This document shows, piece by piece, positions 44,967 through 54,260 of a stretch of 64,000 bases of DNA. A model generated the notes under the pieces. The model was not told the DNA's origin. It made no database searches and saw nothing but the letters and a program-made list of their open reading frames with translations. Source of the DNA: Robiginitomaculum antarcticum DSM 21748 (GTDB lineage Bacteria; Pseudomonadota; Alphaproteobacteria; Caulobacterales; Maricaulaceae); assembly GCF_000365025.1 (NCBI RefSeq), contig NZ_KB823011.1:888621-952620 (forward strand), in the 5' to 3' direction. Each line of letters opens with the position of its first letter. Position 1 is the first letter of the stretch. A program made the position numbers and the translations under genes.

Positions 44967-45608
44967 ATGACAGAAAAAAAACCCACTTCCCCTAAAAGCA
45001 TTTGCGTTTTTTGCGGCTCGTCCGGCGCCGTAGAGCAATCCTATCTGGATCTGGCCAGCGAAACAGGAGAGGCGATTGGCCGGTCTGAATTTCGTCTGGT
45101 CTATGGCGGCGGCGGCGTGGGCCTGATGGGGGCAACGGCCAAAGCGGCACATAAAGCAGGCGGCGACGTATTGGGCATAATTCCGGAGTTTTTAAAATCG
45201 CGCGAAGGCCTTTATGTCGATGTCCCGCACCAGATTGTTCCGGATATGCATACGCGTAAGCGAAATATGTACGCCGCGTCTGACGCATTTATTGTCCTGC
45301 CGGGCGGCATTGGCACGCTAGAAGAAACGATAGAAGTCATTAGCTGGCTGCGTCTTGGCTTACATGCCAAGCCCGTCATTTTTTTAGATAATGACGGCTA
45401 TTATGTGCCTCTGCTGAGTCTGATCAAACATACAAGTGACGCGAAATTTACGCCTGACTGGCTTAATGATTTTCTATATCACGCAGAAACGCCGGACGAG
45501 GCTGTTAAGCTCGTAATTGCCAATATCGGCAGACATAAACCAGCCAATATTCTAGCAAAACCGGAATTTAATGACGTTGTGCCCCCGACAGAAGGCCTGC
45601 ACATATAG
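44967..45608 (+). CDS. LOG family protein (nucleoside 5'-monophosphate phosphoribohydrolase)
   Basis: A 213-residue Rossmann-like protein of the TIGR00730/lysine-decarboxylase-like family. It opens with SICVFCGSSGA and has FRLVYGGGGVGLMGATAKAA and the catalytic signature LPGGIGTLEETIEVISW (about residues 113-129), with upstream MHTRKRNMYAASDAF giving the conserved Arg. Family members hydrolyse AMP or cytokinin riboside monophosphate to free base and ribose 5-phosphate. The last 41 bases overlap the convergent reductase gene. Confidence 0.9.
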   Translation: MTEKKPTSPKSICVFCGSSGAVEQSYLDLASETGEAIGRSEFRLVYGGGGVGLMGATAKAAHKAGGDVLGIIPEFLKSREGLYVDVPHQIVPDMHTRKRNMYAASDAFIVLPGGIGTLEETIEVISWLRLGLHAKPVIFLDNDGYYVPLLSLIKHTSDAKFTPDWLNDFLYHAETPDEAVKLVIANIGRHKPANILAKPEFNDVVPPTEGLHI

Positions 45609-46050
45609 TCTCCAGACCCGCTTTGTCATCGTCATCAAACGCGCTAAATTCCGTGCTGTCCACGTCCAGAACTGCGGCCAGCGCGCCGCCTTCGTCCAGA
45701 ACGGGTACAACAATCTCTGAATTTGTGGCGCTGTCACAGGCAATGTGACCGGCAAAGTCATGGACATTATCCACGATAAGGGTCGTCTTATCCCGCGCCG
45801 CCGCGCCGCAAACGCCGCGCGAAAAAGATATGCGTAAACACCCTAATGTCCCCTGATAAGGCCCAACAACCAGCTCTTCGGGCCGCGCTGGATCAACCAC
45901 ATAAAATCCCGTCCAGAAATAATAAGGAAAGGCCTGCGAGAGCAAACAGGCCGCCGTGGCGTAGCGCGCTGTCGCGCTCGGCTCACCCTCAATAACGGCA
46001 GTAATTTCTTTGGCTATTCGCGCATAGGTCTGTGATTTGGTTTCCATCAT
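45568..46050 (-). CDS. msrC: Free methionine-(R)-sulfoxide reductase (GAF domain, fRMsr)
   Basis: A 160-residue GAF-fold enzyme that reduces free methionine-R-sulfoxide with thioredoxin. Three cysteines are C71 (GTLGC), C81 (RGVCG) and C105 (HIACD). The spacings of 10 and 24 are identical to those of the E. coli enzyme (C84, C94, C118), which strongly supports the assignment. NSEIVVPVLDEGG and AVLDVDS complete the GAF signature. Two consecutive ATG codons make the start uncertain by one residue. The 3' end overlaps the convergent LOG gene by 41 bases. Confidence 0.92.
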   Translation of the reverse strand: MMETKSQTYARIAKEITAVIEGEPSATARYATAACLLSQAFPYYFWTGFYVVDPARPEELVVGPYQGTLGCLRISFSRGVCGAAARDKTTLIVDNVHDFAGHIACDSATNSEIVVPVLDEGGALAAVLDVDSTEFSAFDDDDKAGLETICAGLLSGAQRH

Positions 46051-46081
46051 GGCTATGTAGTGACGCAGCGCCGTTTTGCAA

Positions 46082-47032
46082 TCATTTTGACATCCAGCCT
46101 TTGACTGTTAGGCCTGCAGCATTGCCACTTTGCCAAGCTGACTCGACGCGACCGCCCAAACATCCGTCTCCGGCGATAATCAAGTTTCGCTTCGGATCGG
46201 CGTAAATATCTTTACGCAATGATGTATAGACATTGGCATAGCGCCAACGGTGTAACATCAAAATTTTTGCGGTTGAGACATCAAGACCTGTCATGCCTTT
46301 AAACGCGGCGGTCATCTGTGCGCGCACCCAATCCCGATCCGCATCTTTATGCTGTTCTGCCCAGTCATTACGGCTTTGAATAACTAAGCTCGTATGATCG
46401 ATATTGCGTCCCGGCTTCGCGCTATTGACTGCGGCCCATCCGATGACATCGCTGTCCGGGCGTATTGCGTCCCACGCACCGCTCCACATACCGGATAGAC
46501 CTACCATGAGAGTGAAGTTTGCGATGTGGGATAGGGCCTCAATCGCCTGCGGAACGTCATCGCTCAGAATGTTGCGGGCTTGCGCGCTGGGCACGGCGAC
46601 TATCAGGGCGTCAAATATCCCAAGATTAGCCCCATCTGCGTCGGTCAGCGTCCATCCTCCGCCGTCATATTTCGCGGATGCAACTTGCGTGTCCAGCGTG
46701 ATGTCGAGCGGCTTGGCCATAGCCTTGCACAGACTGTTCATGCGCGGCGTTGCTATATATTTAAGGCTTTTGCTCTCCGGCAGAGCTTTGGGACTCCACG
46801 ACGTGACCTGTCCGGAGATGACATAAGGGGAGAGAAAATCGGCAAATGCGTTGGTTTTTACCGTGAAATATTGAGCGCCGTGATCAAATTCGTAATCGCC
46901 GCTATAGCGCGTAGACATGCGCCCCGCGACGCCGCGTGATTTTTCAAAAACACTGACATTGCCATAAGGCGCCAAAAGCTGCGCCGCCCGAAGTCCGGCT
47001 ATGCCCGCGCCGATAATTGCAAGTTTTTCCAT
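46082..47032 (-). CDS. FAD-dependent oxidoreductase, renalase-like
   Basis: A 316-residue flavoprotein. The N-terminal dinucleotide-binding motif is LAIIGAGIAGLRAAQLLAPYGNVSVFEKSRGVAGRMSTRY, with GRMSTR and FDHGAQYFTV as in bacterial renalase-like amine oxidases. The C-terminal IIAGDGCLGGRVESAWQSGNAAG is the second FAD-contact segment. Bacterial renalases oxidise dihydronicotinamide isomers, but the substrate here is unproven. It is divergent from the PEP carboxylase gene with a 115-base shared promoter region. Confidence 0.85.
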   Translation of the reverse strand: MEKLAIIGAGIAGLRAAQLLAPYGNVSVFEKSRGVAGRMSTRYSGDYEFDHGAQYFTVKTNAFADFLSPYVISGQVTSWSPKALPESKSLKYIATPRMNSLCKAMAKPLDITLDTQVASAKYDGGGWTLTDADGANLGIFDALIVAVPSAQARNILSDDVPQAIEALSHIANFTLMVGLSGMWSGAWDAIRPDSDVIGWAAVNSAKPGRNIDHTSLVIQSRNDWAEQHKDADRDWVRAQMTAAFKGMTGLDVSTAKILMLHRWRYANVYTSLRKDIYADPKRNLIIAGDGCLGGRVESAWQSGNAAGLTVKGWMSK

Positions 47033-47085
47033 CTCTTACTTACGCATCGCGCACAGACATCGTTCACTGCCGCTGCATATATGTT

Positions 47086-47099
47086 TGACAGCGCTGTTA
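47086..47099. promoter_or_regulatory. Near-palindromic LacI-type operator in front of PEP carboxylase
   Basis: TGACAGCGCTGTTA matches the perfect site at 53189-53202 in 13 of 14 positions. It overlaps a TTGACA hexamer (47085-47090) that could be the -35 box of the PEP carboxylase promoter, the same arrangement as at the GH3 promoter. Confidence 0.5.
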
Positions 47100-47147
47100 T
47101 TGTGTGAACACTGGCCAGCTTGCCGCTTTGGGTCTAAGGTCAAAATT

Positions 47148-49997
47148 ATGAAAAAACGTACAATTGAAACACTTCACGCCGATCTGTCAGCTCAGCTTGC
47201 CGCGCATATGAAACGCATGGACAGTGATCCCCAAGCCAATGAAATTAAGCTTCTGGCTTATGATATTTCGAAAGAGGTCGAGCATCGTGAGATCGCATTT
47301 CGCGACATTGAAGCGCTGGTCAAAACGTTATCCGACAAAGGCGCGATTGCCCGCGCGAAACGTTTGATGACCCGCAGCGGCGCAAACGGCCTCGCCGCGC
47401 AAAAATCTGCGATTGTAAAATTAGCCAAAAGAAAAACGAAGCTGGGATATGACGCCTTCAAGTCCTGGGCAGAGAATCCCGGTCAGGGCATTGTTCTGAC
47501 CGCCCATCCAACATTTTCGTTATCACGGAATATTCGCGACTGTCTTGGCGCGATGGCCAGTGCGCCTGATCAGGCGGAAAAGGATAAGCTATCCGCGCAT
47601 TTGAAAACCCTGCCCTATTTGCCGAAACGCGCGCCGACCCTGCAAGAAGAACATGCTGATACACAGGCTGCGATTGAGCGCATCCAGATTGCCCTGCGTG
47701 ATATTCATCACGCCGTCATCACCATTGCGCGCGAAGCCTTCCCGACAGACTGGGCCCGCATTACCCCGCGTTTGGCGACAGTCTATAGCTGGGTCGGTTA
47801 TGATATTGACGGGCGAACGGATATTAGCTGGGGCGACGCTATACGCCTTCGCCTTGAGGAAAAAAGCACGCAGCTCGCGAGCTATCACAGCTACGCGCAA
47901 GATATGCTGAACAGCGCCGACGGCGTGCCGAAGGGTAGCGAAGCCCTGCTGGAAAAGCTGGTTGACCAACTGGCCAATGCCAAAGCCAGTGCGGAGCGCG
48001 ACCTCGCTTTATTTGGTGAAGACCTCACAATTTCCGAAAACCTTGTCGCAGCGGCCAATAATCTGACCCGAAAATCGCCGCGCCGCATGTTGTCATTATC
48101 CGGCACAATCGATCAGATCGACAAAATTATCCGCGCCTCCGACCGTGCCGCCTTCTGTATGAAGATGATCGTCTTACAAAGTGATATGATCAATTACGGC
48201 CTCGGCACATCGCGCATTCATTTCCGCCTGAATGCGCGCCATGTGATGAGCGGCGTCAAAGCCGTATTCGGCATTTCCGGCAAAGCCGCCGATAACCGTA
48301 CACTTTTAATGCGGGCCTCAAAACTGACTAAAAATGTGCAGCCGCAACCCGTCAATTTTGCCTCGCTCGCGCTGGAAAAAAGCACAGCCCATCAGCAAAT
48401 GATCCTAACGGCGCAAATCCATAAATATATTGATGCCGATACACCGATTCGCTTATTGATCGCCGAATGCGAAGACAGCCTGACGCCGCTGGGCATGCTC
48501 TATCTGGCGCGGCGCTACGGTCTTGAAAACCATATGGATATTTCACCGCTTTTTGAGACCGCCGACGCGCTCAATAATGGCGGGCGCATTATCGATAAAA
48601 TGCTCAGCAATAAAGTCTATCGCAGCTATATTGAAGACCGGGGGTGCTTTGCTATTCAGACGGGCTTTTCCGATGCCGGGCGCTTTATGGGACAAATCCC
48701 GGCGACACTCGCGATCGAGCGCCTGCAGTCTCATTTCGCGGCCGCGCTTGTCCGCCACAGGGTTAAAGACGTCACCGCAATTGTGTTCAACACCCATGGT
48801 GAAGGCAATGGCCGCGGCGGCCATCCGGGCAACATTCCGGCCCGTGTCGATTACGCGATGAGCCCGTGGGCCGTGGACCGCTTTACCCGCGCCGATATTG
48901 CTCTGACCCATGAGACCAGCTTTCAAGGCGGTGACGGCTTTATGTGGTTCCAAACCCCGCAGCTTGCCGCCGCTACGGTCAGCCAGCTTATCGTGACCCG
49001 GGCGCAGGATACATCCGTCGTGGATGATGATCCGTTTTATACGGAAAACGATTTTAGCTGGGATATCTACCGCACATTATCATCGCAGCAAGACAGCCTG
49101 TATCACGACCCCAATTATGTCAGCCTGCTCGGCGGCTTTGGGCAAAACCTGCTGATCCCGACAGGATCGCGCGCAGCCAAACGCGCCAAAGCCGGCAGCG
49201 ATATGTTCGACCCGCGCCAGCTGCGCGCTATTCCGCATAATGCGATCTTGCAGCAAATGGGCGTTCCGGCAAATATCTTTTACGGTTTGGGCCGCGCCGC
49301 CGCGATTGATCCTGAAAAATTTGTCAGCCTGTTCGAGACCAGCGCGCGCGCGCGGTCCATATTCGGGCTGGCCTTTGCGTCAATGAAACGGGCTAATATC
49401 TCAATATTGACGGGGTATGCGCGATTGTTTGATCCAGCCTTTTGGATCAGCCGCGCTCTGTCGGGAAAAGAACCCATGGCCGCGCGAAGCTGCCTGATTG
49501 TGGCCGACACATTATCGACCTCGGAATGGGCAACGCGGCTTGGCGATCTGGCCAATCGCCTGCGTATGGATGTCTATGACAGCGTTATTTATCTGGGCGA
49601 AGGCGCGAAAGCCGCGGGATGGGATCCAGAATTTACCGAAAGCGAAGATCTGAAAATTCTGCATGCCTTGCGTCTCGCTCTGGTGATGAAAATGCTCATG
49701 ATCGCAACCGAGCTTCCGGCGCACGGCGAAGAAGACACCGCGCAGCTTAATGTGTTGCAAAAGCTGCAAACCTTCCAGATCGACAGCGTGCTGTCTGACC
49801 TTAAAGAGCGTTATCCGGCCGTTTCCGCAGGCCAGTCATGGACTGAGGAACTGACCGAGAAAACTGACGCCCCCGTCGCGCCACCCGGCGGTTTCCCGCA
49901 TATTAGCGAAACCATCATCAAACCGCTGGAACGCGCCTCGCAAATCGTGCGCCAAATCACGGTGGCCATTACCCATGAATTCGACGCCTATGGATAG
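47148..49997 (+). CDS. ppc: Phosphoenolpyruvate carboxylase, divergent type
   Basis: A 949-residue enzyme that carboxylates PEP to oxaloacetate to replenish the TCA cycle. The three landmark regions are recognisable but altered: LTAHPT (H120), GFSDAGRFMG (from residue 506) in place of the usual GYSDSxKDxG, and HGEGNGRGG (from H550) in place of HGRGGSxGRGG, followed by THETSFQGGDGFMWFQTPQLA in the position of TEQGE...RF. The lysine of the second motif is Arg here. The protein is also longer than the typical ~880-residue enzyme. I chose the ATG at 47148, close after AAGG; the frame is open 49 codons upstream through the promoter. Confidence 0.8.
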   Translation: MKKRTIETLHADLSAQLAAHMKRMDSDPQANEIKLLAYDISKEVEHREIAFRDIEALVKTLSDKGAIARAKRLMTRSGANGLAAQKSAIVKLAKRKTKLGYDAFKSWAENPGQGIVLTAHPTFSLSRNIRDCLGAMASAPDQAEKDKLSAHLKTLPYLPKRAPTLQEEHADTQAAIERIQIALRDIHHAVITIAREAFPTDWARITPRLATVYSWVGYDIDGRTDISWGDAIRLRLEEKSTQLASYHSYAQDMLNSADGVPKGSEALLEKLVDQLANAKASAERDLALFGEDLTISENLVAAANNLTRKSPRRMLSLSGTIDQIDKIIRASDRAAFCMKMIVLQSDMINYGLGTSRIHFRLNARHVMSGVKAVFGISGKAADNRTLLMRASKLTKNVQPQPVNFASLALEKSTAHQQMILTAQIHKYIDADTPIRLLIAECEDSLTPLGMLYLARRYGLENHMDISPLFETADALNNGGRIIDKMLSNKVYRSYIEDRGCFAIQTGFSDAGRFMGQIPATLAIERLQSHFAAALVRHRVKDVTAIVFNTHGEGNGRGGHPGNIPARVDYAMSPWAVDRFTRADIALTHETSFQGGDGFMWFQTPQLAAATVSQLIVTRAQDTSVVDDDPFYTENDFSWDIYRTLSSQQDSLYHDPNYVSLLGGFGQNLLIPTGSRAAKRAKAGSDMFDPRQLRAIPHNAILQQMGVPANIFYGLGRAAAIDPEKFVSLFETSARARSIFGLAFASMKRANISILTGYARLFDPAFWISRALSGKEPMAARSCLIVADTLSTSEWATRLGDLANRLRMDVYDSVIYLGEGAKAAGWDPEFTESEDLKILHALRLALVMKMLMIATELPAHGEEDTAQLNVLQKLQTFQIDSVLSDLKERYPAVSAGQSWTEELTEKTDAPVAPPGGFPHISETIIKPLERASQIVRQITVAITHEFDAYG

Positions 49998-50004
49998 TTT
50001 AGAG

Positions 50005-50031
50005 TGCAATCAATCCGGTAGGTCGATTGCA
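50005..50031 (+). terminator. Weak hairpin after PEP carboxylase
   Basis: A 7-bp inverted repeat (TGCAATC / GATTGCA) with a 13-base loop lies about 8 bases after the stop codon and before the end of the convergent desaturase gene. No T-run is present, so terminator function is uncertain. Confidence 0.35.
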
Positions 50032-50054
50032 AAGAGGCTTTGAAACCGGCAAGC

Positions 50055-50813
50055 TTAACTTCCCGTCTCCAACCCTCTATCCGTCCCCATCACCTTATCC
50101 CAAAACCGGAAATACAGGCCGTAATTGCCTTTAAATTTCGTATGATGCAGATTATGGTGGCTGGCCGTAATCATGACGCTGCCAAACCAACCGGACAGCC
50201 AGCGTTTCGGATAAATCTCCCAGCCCGCGTGATTGAATACAGCGTTCATGGTCATGATGGTCAGCAAGACCAAAACCACGCCGACATGGATCGGAATGAA
50301 CAGAGCGACCGCGGGCAGGAACCACGCGCTGATCAAGGCCTCTAGCGGATCAAAGGAAAAGCTCGCCCATGGCGTCGGCTGTTTGGAGCGGTGATGCCCG
50401 GCATGTGTGGCGCGGTAAAAGCGGGGATGGTGCATCACCCGGTGCGTCCAGTAAAAATAGGTGTCATGGGCAAATAGATAGAGCCCCGCTGAGAGCAAGA
50501 CATAAGCCCATCCGTCAAATGTCGTCACTGGCCCGCTATAAATAGCCGTGCCGCCCGCTTCCCACATTTCAAGCAGAAGCGCACCGGGCGCGGCATAAAT
50601 AAAGCTGCTGATCAGGGAGAGTCTAATTTCGTGGCGGATCACTTTGCGCGTCGGGATGATTTTGGTCAGGCGGCGCGCTTTGACCTTATTCTCGTCGCGC
50701 ATCCACAGCGCCCAATGCATTGCCCCCGCAATCACGACATAGCGCGCCATGATGATCGCGACGAGTGCCAGATAAGTAACCAGCAAAGCTATAGGGTTCA
50801 GGGCGTCCATCAT
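50055..50813 (-). CDS. Sterol desaturase/fatty acid hydroxylase family protein
   Basis: A 252-residue membrane protein with about four helices and the His clusters of the di-iron hydroxylase superfamily: HDTYFYWTHRVMHHPRFYRATHAGHHRSKQP around residues 112-142, and ASHHNLHHTKFKGNYG near residues 215-230. Such enzymes hydroxylate or desaturate carotenoids, sterol-like or fatty substrates at the membrane. No pathway genes adjoin it, so the substrate is unknown. It is convergent with PEP carboxylase. Confidence 0.88.
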   Translation of the reverse strand: MMDALNPIALLVTYLALVAIIMARYVVIAGAMHWALWMRDENKVKARRLTKIIPTRKVIRHEIRLSLISSFIYAAPGALLLEMWEAGGTAIYSGPVTTFDGWAYVLLSAGLYLFAHDTYFYWTHRVMHHPRFYRATHAGHHRSKQPTPWASFSFDPLEALISAWFLPAVALFIPIHVGVVLVLLTIMTMNAVFNHAGWEIYPKRWLSGWFGSVMITASHHNLHHTKFKGNYGLYFRFWDKVMGTDRGLETGS

Positions 50814-50852
50814 AACGGTTTAGCGGATAGCGGCGGCATTGCGTAGGCGCGT

Positions 50853-51590
50853 TTAGTCGCGCGGCAAATAAGGTTGCAATGCCTCTGCCCAGGCGTCGTA
50901 TCCCGCCTCGGTTAAATGAATGCCGTCATGGGTATAGTCTTCGCGTAGATCATCGGCGGACGTGCCCATGACCGGCGACAGGTCAATAAAGGTAACGCGC
51001 TCGGACAGGCCGTCTTCACGTGACAGATCGACCAGTGCATCGTTTAAATTGACGACTGACTTATCCCATTGTCCATTACGCGGCAGCACGCTTTGCAGAT
51101 AGATTTTCGCCTCCGGCCAGCGCTGCACATATTCGAGCAGAGATGCCCGTAGGGGCGGCAATATTTGATCCGGCGTGCGGTCATAAGATAAATCATTTGT
51201 CCCAATCATGACGAAAACCGCTTTGGGATCTTCACGCAAAATTTGCGGGGCGCGCGTCAGAACGCCTTCGGTCACATCCCAGCCCACGCCGTGATTGGCG
51301 ACTGGTCCAACATAGGGGAAGTCCTGCTCCATCCAACCTTCGGTAATGCTGTCACCGATCAGCAATATTCCGCCGGCATTCGCACCCGCCGCCTCAATCT
51401 GCGCGACGCGCAGATTAAAATGGCTTTGTCCATCTTCATACATCCAGTCGGGCGGCGGTATTGTTAATTCCGCCTCCATCTGGGCCGGAGTAATATTGTT
51501 TTGCGTCTGGGTCTGGGTCTGCGCCGCGTCCGGGGCACACGCCGCGAGCGCAGCGGCAAGACTAAAAGATATTAAAATTTGACGTGTCAT
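50853..51590 (-). CDS. SGNH/GDSL hydrolase lipoprotein
   Basis: A 245-residue protein with a lipobox LAAC (C18) and a short Thr/Gln-rich linker. The catalytic blocks are visible: nucleophile in LLIGDSITEGW, block III VFVMIGTNDLSYD, and the C-terminal D-x-x-H in THDGIHLTEAGYDAWA. These esterases remove acyl groups from sugars, lipids or peptidoglycan in the periplasm. The next gene upstream on this strand is the sugar porter, so acetyl-xylan or oligosaccharide de-esterification is a reasonable guess but unproven. The frame is open 46 codons upstream; the start at 51590 is chosen for the signal peptide. Confidence 0.88.
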   Translation of the reverse strand: MTRQILISFSLAAALAACAPDAAQTQTQTQNNITPAQMEAELTIPPPDWMYEDGQSHFNLRVAQIEAAGANAGGILLIGDSITEGWMEQDFPYVGPVANHGVGWDVTEGVLTRAPQILREDPKAVFVMIGTNDLSYDRTPDQILPPLRASLLEYVQRWPEAKIYLQSVLPRNGQWDKSVVNLNDALVDLSREDGLSERVTFIDLSPVMGTSADDLREDYTHDGIHLTEAGYDAWAEALQPYLPRD

Positions 51591-51675
51591 GGCGCATCTC
51601 CAAATAAGCTGATACAAAAATGGCACCCGCAATGACTGCGGATGCCTGAACTTTAAACCAAATATATCCGCGGCA

Positions 51676-53097
51676 CTAGCCGACCATATCTTCGAGTTCT
51701 TTGCCTTTGGTTTCGCGAACCATGACAATCACGAATACGACCGAGACCAGCGCGAAGAAAGCATAAATGCCATATGCCGCCGCAAGACCGATGCCCGCAA
51801 GGAAAACGGGAAATGACCACGTAATCGCAAAATTGGTAATCCACTGCGCAAAACCTGCCACTGCGAGGCCGGAGCCGCGCACTTGGTTCGGGAACATTTC
51901 GCCGAGCATAACCCACATGACGGGACCCCAACTCATATTAAAGCAGACGACATAGGCATTGGCAGCAATCAATGCGACCAGACCCATTTGACCCGGAAGT
52001 TGAAGCGTACCGTCAACCAGCTCACCTTGCGAGAAAGCAAAGGCAACGGTGGCCAATGTGATAAACATACCGACCGAGCCCCAGACGAGAAACGGCTTAC
52101 GGCCAATTTTATCAATTGTTGCCAAAGTGATCAGAACAGCTGCAATAGACAAACCGCCCGATAAGACATTGATCAGCAAAGCATCGTTTTCGGTAAAGCC
52201 AACAGCCTGCCAGAGAACCGCGCCATAATAAAATACAACGTTAATACCAACCAGTTGCTGGAACATGGCAAGACCAATACCGACCCAAACGATGGTTCGG
52301 AAAACCCTGCCGCCGGAGGCTTTGGTTGCCAGAACATCTTTCAGGCTCGGCTTGTGATCATTAGCCAATGACGTTTCAATTTCTTTGACTTTTTGCGACG
52401 CTTTGGGTTCACCAAACAATTTGCGCAAAACAGTTAGCGCGCCGGGCGTATCTTCGCGAAACATTAAATAACGCGGACTTTTCGGAATGAAAAACAGCAA
52501 TATTAGGAAGGCAAAAGCCGGAATAAGTTCCATCCAGAACATCCAGCGCCATGTCTCATACCCACCCCAGAATTCCGCTGTAGAGCCGCCCGCATTTTTC
52601 GCGAGGAAGTAATTTGATACGAAAGACAGGAACAGACCCGCAATAATGGCGACTTGTTGAATCGAGGTTAATCGGCCGCGCTGATGGGCGGGTGCAATTT
52701 CGGAAATATAGGCAGGGGCCATGACTGACGCCGCGCCAACAGCCAAACCGCCTAAAATACGGTAGATAATGAACTCAATCGGCGCGCCTGATACACCGGA
52801 TCCCCATGCACTGATAATGAAACAAACCGCTGCGATAATGAGCATATTGCGGCGACCGAATTTATCAGCAAGCCAACCTGCCCCGAACGCGCCTATCGCA
52901 GAACCAAGCAGCATTGAGGATACGGAAAATCCTGTTCCGACGCTGTCGGAATTAAAGGCTTGCTGCAGACCGTCAACCGTGCCGTTGATAACGCCGCTAT
53001 CATATCCGAATAAAAATCCGCCCAATGTCGCGACGATGGTGATGAGTAAAATAAATCCGGCGCTTCCGCCCGCATTCATCGTGTCAGTTTTTGACAT
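51676..53097 (-). CDS. Sugar porter family MFS transporter (XylE/GalP-like)
   Basis: A 473-residue sugar:proton symporter with twelve helices. Signatures are FGYDSGVINGTVDGLQ in the first helix region, ADKFGRRNMLI between helices 2 and 3, SEIAPAHQRGRLTSIQQ, FFIPKSPRYLMF after helix 6, QQLVGINVVFYYG in helix 7 (sugar site) and DKIGRKPFLVWG. A GGGGAA ribosome site lies seven bases before the ATG. With the repressor, GH3 enzyme and xylAB beside it, xylose is the likely substrate. A palindromic operator sits about 95 bases upstream. Confidence 0.92.
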   Translation of the reverse strand: MSKTDTMNAGGSAGFILLITIVATLGGFLFGYDSGVINGTVDGLQQAFNSDSVGTGFSVSSMLLGSAIGAFGAGWLADKFGRRNMLIIAAVCFIISAWGSGVSGAPIEFIIYRILGGLAVGAASVMAPAYISEIAPAHQRGRLTSIQQVAIIAGLFLSFVSNYFLAKNAGGSTAEFWGGYETWRWMFWMELIPAFAFLILLFFIPKSPRYLMFREDTPGALTVLRKLFGEPKASQKVKEIETSLANDHKPSLKDVLATKASGGRVFRTIVWVGIGLAMFQQLVGINVVFYYGAVLWQAVGFTENDALLINVLSGGLSIAAVLITLATIDKIGRKPFLVWGSVGMFITLATVAFAFSQGELVDGTLQLPGQMGLVALIAANAYVVCFNMSWGPVMWVMLGEMFPNQVRGSGLAVAGFAQWITNFAITWSFPVFLAGIGLAAAYGIYAFFALVSVVFVIVMVRETKGKELEDMVG

Positions 53098-53188
53098 GAA
53101 ATTCCCCTATTATGTTTTGACGCCGTATCTTTTTCCGGCGTTCTTATTTATGACCTATTGCATTGATCCGCGCGACACAAATCATTTA

Positions 53189-53202
53189 TGACAGCGCTGT
53201 CA
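53189..53202. promoter_or_regulatory. Palindromic LacI-type operator upstream of the sugar porter
   Basis: TGACAGCGCTGTCA, a perfect 14-bp palindrome with the central CG typical of LacI-family sites, in the 120-base gap before the MFS gene. It shares the TGACAnCGnTGTCA pattern with the site in front of the GH3 gene. Confidence 0.75.
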
Positions 53203-53217
53203 GATTTATTATGACAC

Positions 53218-54222
53218 TCACGTCTTACCACACGGGCCGTGTGAGGCCCGCATAACCAAACTATGCGGCAGGATTATATGCTGCGGCTCTGACTGCGCGT
53301 CACGAATGCGTGCCAATAATAATGCGGCGGCTTGCGCGGCCATGTCTTTGAGCGGCTGGCGCACTGTGGATAAGGGCGGGCTGATGACGCTGGCGACAGC
53401 AACATCGTCATATCCAACAATGGTCACGTCAGCGGGCACGGCAATGCCGCGCCGGTAAGTCTCTGCGATTGCGCCCGCTGCCATATCATCATTACTGGCA
53501 AAAATAGCGGTTGGCGGCGCAGGCAGATCGAACAGATCGGACGTGCAGCTTTGCCCTGACGGGTAAGAGAACGCACCTTCACAGATAAGCGTTTCTTCGA
53601 TCGTCAATCCCGACTCTACCAGTGCATCTCTATATCCCGCAAGCCGGTTACGGCTGACCCCGAACTCTGACGGGCCTGTGATAAGACCAATGCGGCTATG
53701 GCCAAGTGTGATGAGTTTCTTAGTCATTTCCCGGGCCGCCGCACGGTCATCAATGCGCACGCTGGGCGCTTTATCATTCGCCGTCTCCGGCGCAATGCGC
53801 ACAAAGGGTATACTTTTATCGATTAATTGCCTTTGTATGTCCGGGTCATCGGACATAGGCGGAATTAAGATGACCCCTGCCATGGCGCCGCGTGACAACA
53901 AGTCTGACAAACCCTTTGGATGGGCGCTGACATCTTCGACAACAAGATGAAACCCATTGCGGCTACACCATTCCATCGCGCCGATTTGAATGTTTTCAAT
54001 ATAAGAGCGGCTGGGGTTGGAGATAATCAGCGCGATCAAATTTGATCCTCTACGGCGCAAATTACGTGCCGATGTATTGATCTGAAAGTTTAGGGTCGTA
54101 GCCGCATCCTGCACTTTTTTGCGTGTGGAGTCGCGAACGCCCTCCTCACCATTCATCACGCGGCTGACGGTCTTAAATGAGACCCCTGCCGATTGGGCAA
54201 CATCCTTGATTGTCGCGCTCAT
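53218..54222 (-). CDS. LacI family transcriptional repressor of the xylose locus
   Basis: A 334-residue regulator. The N-terminal helix-turn-helix is TIKDVAQSAGVSFKTVSRVMNG (residues 4-25), followed by the hinge-helix region STSARNLRRRGSNLIAL and a periplasmic-binding-protein-like effector domain (for example PTAIFASNDDMAAGAIAE near residue 235, TIVGYDDVAVASVISPPLSTVRQP near residue 265). It is divergent from GH3-xylB-xylA and lies beside the sugar porter. Xylose or a xyloside is the presumed inducer. Perfect palindromes at 54261-54280 and 53189-53202 are the probable binding sites. Confidence 0.9.
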   Translation of the reverse strand: MSATIKDVAQSAGVSFKTVSRVMNGEEGVRDSTRKKVQDAATTLNFQINTSARNLRRRGSNLIALIISNPSRSYIENIQIGAMEWCSRNGFHLVVEDVSAHPKGLSDLLSRGAMAGVILIPPMSDDPDIQRQLIDKSIPFVRIAPETANDKAPSVRIDDRAAAREMTKKLITLGHSRIGLITGPSEFGVSRNRLAGYRDALVESGLTIEETLICEGAFSYPSGQSCTSDLFDLPAPPTAIFASNDDMAAGAIAETYRRGIAVPADVTIVGYDDVAVASVISPPLSTVRQPLKDMAAQAAALLLARIRDAQSEPQHIILPHSLVMRASHGPCGKT

Positions 54223-54260
54223 GATGATTCTTGCTGCGTCATAAACTAATTGCTAGAGCT

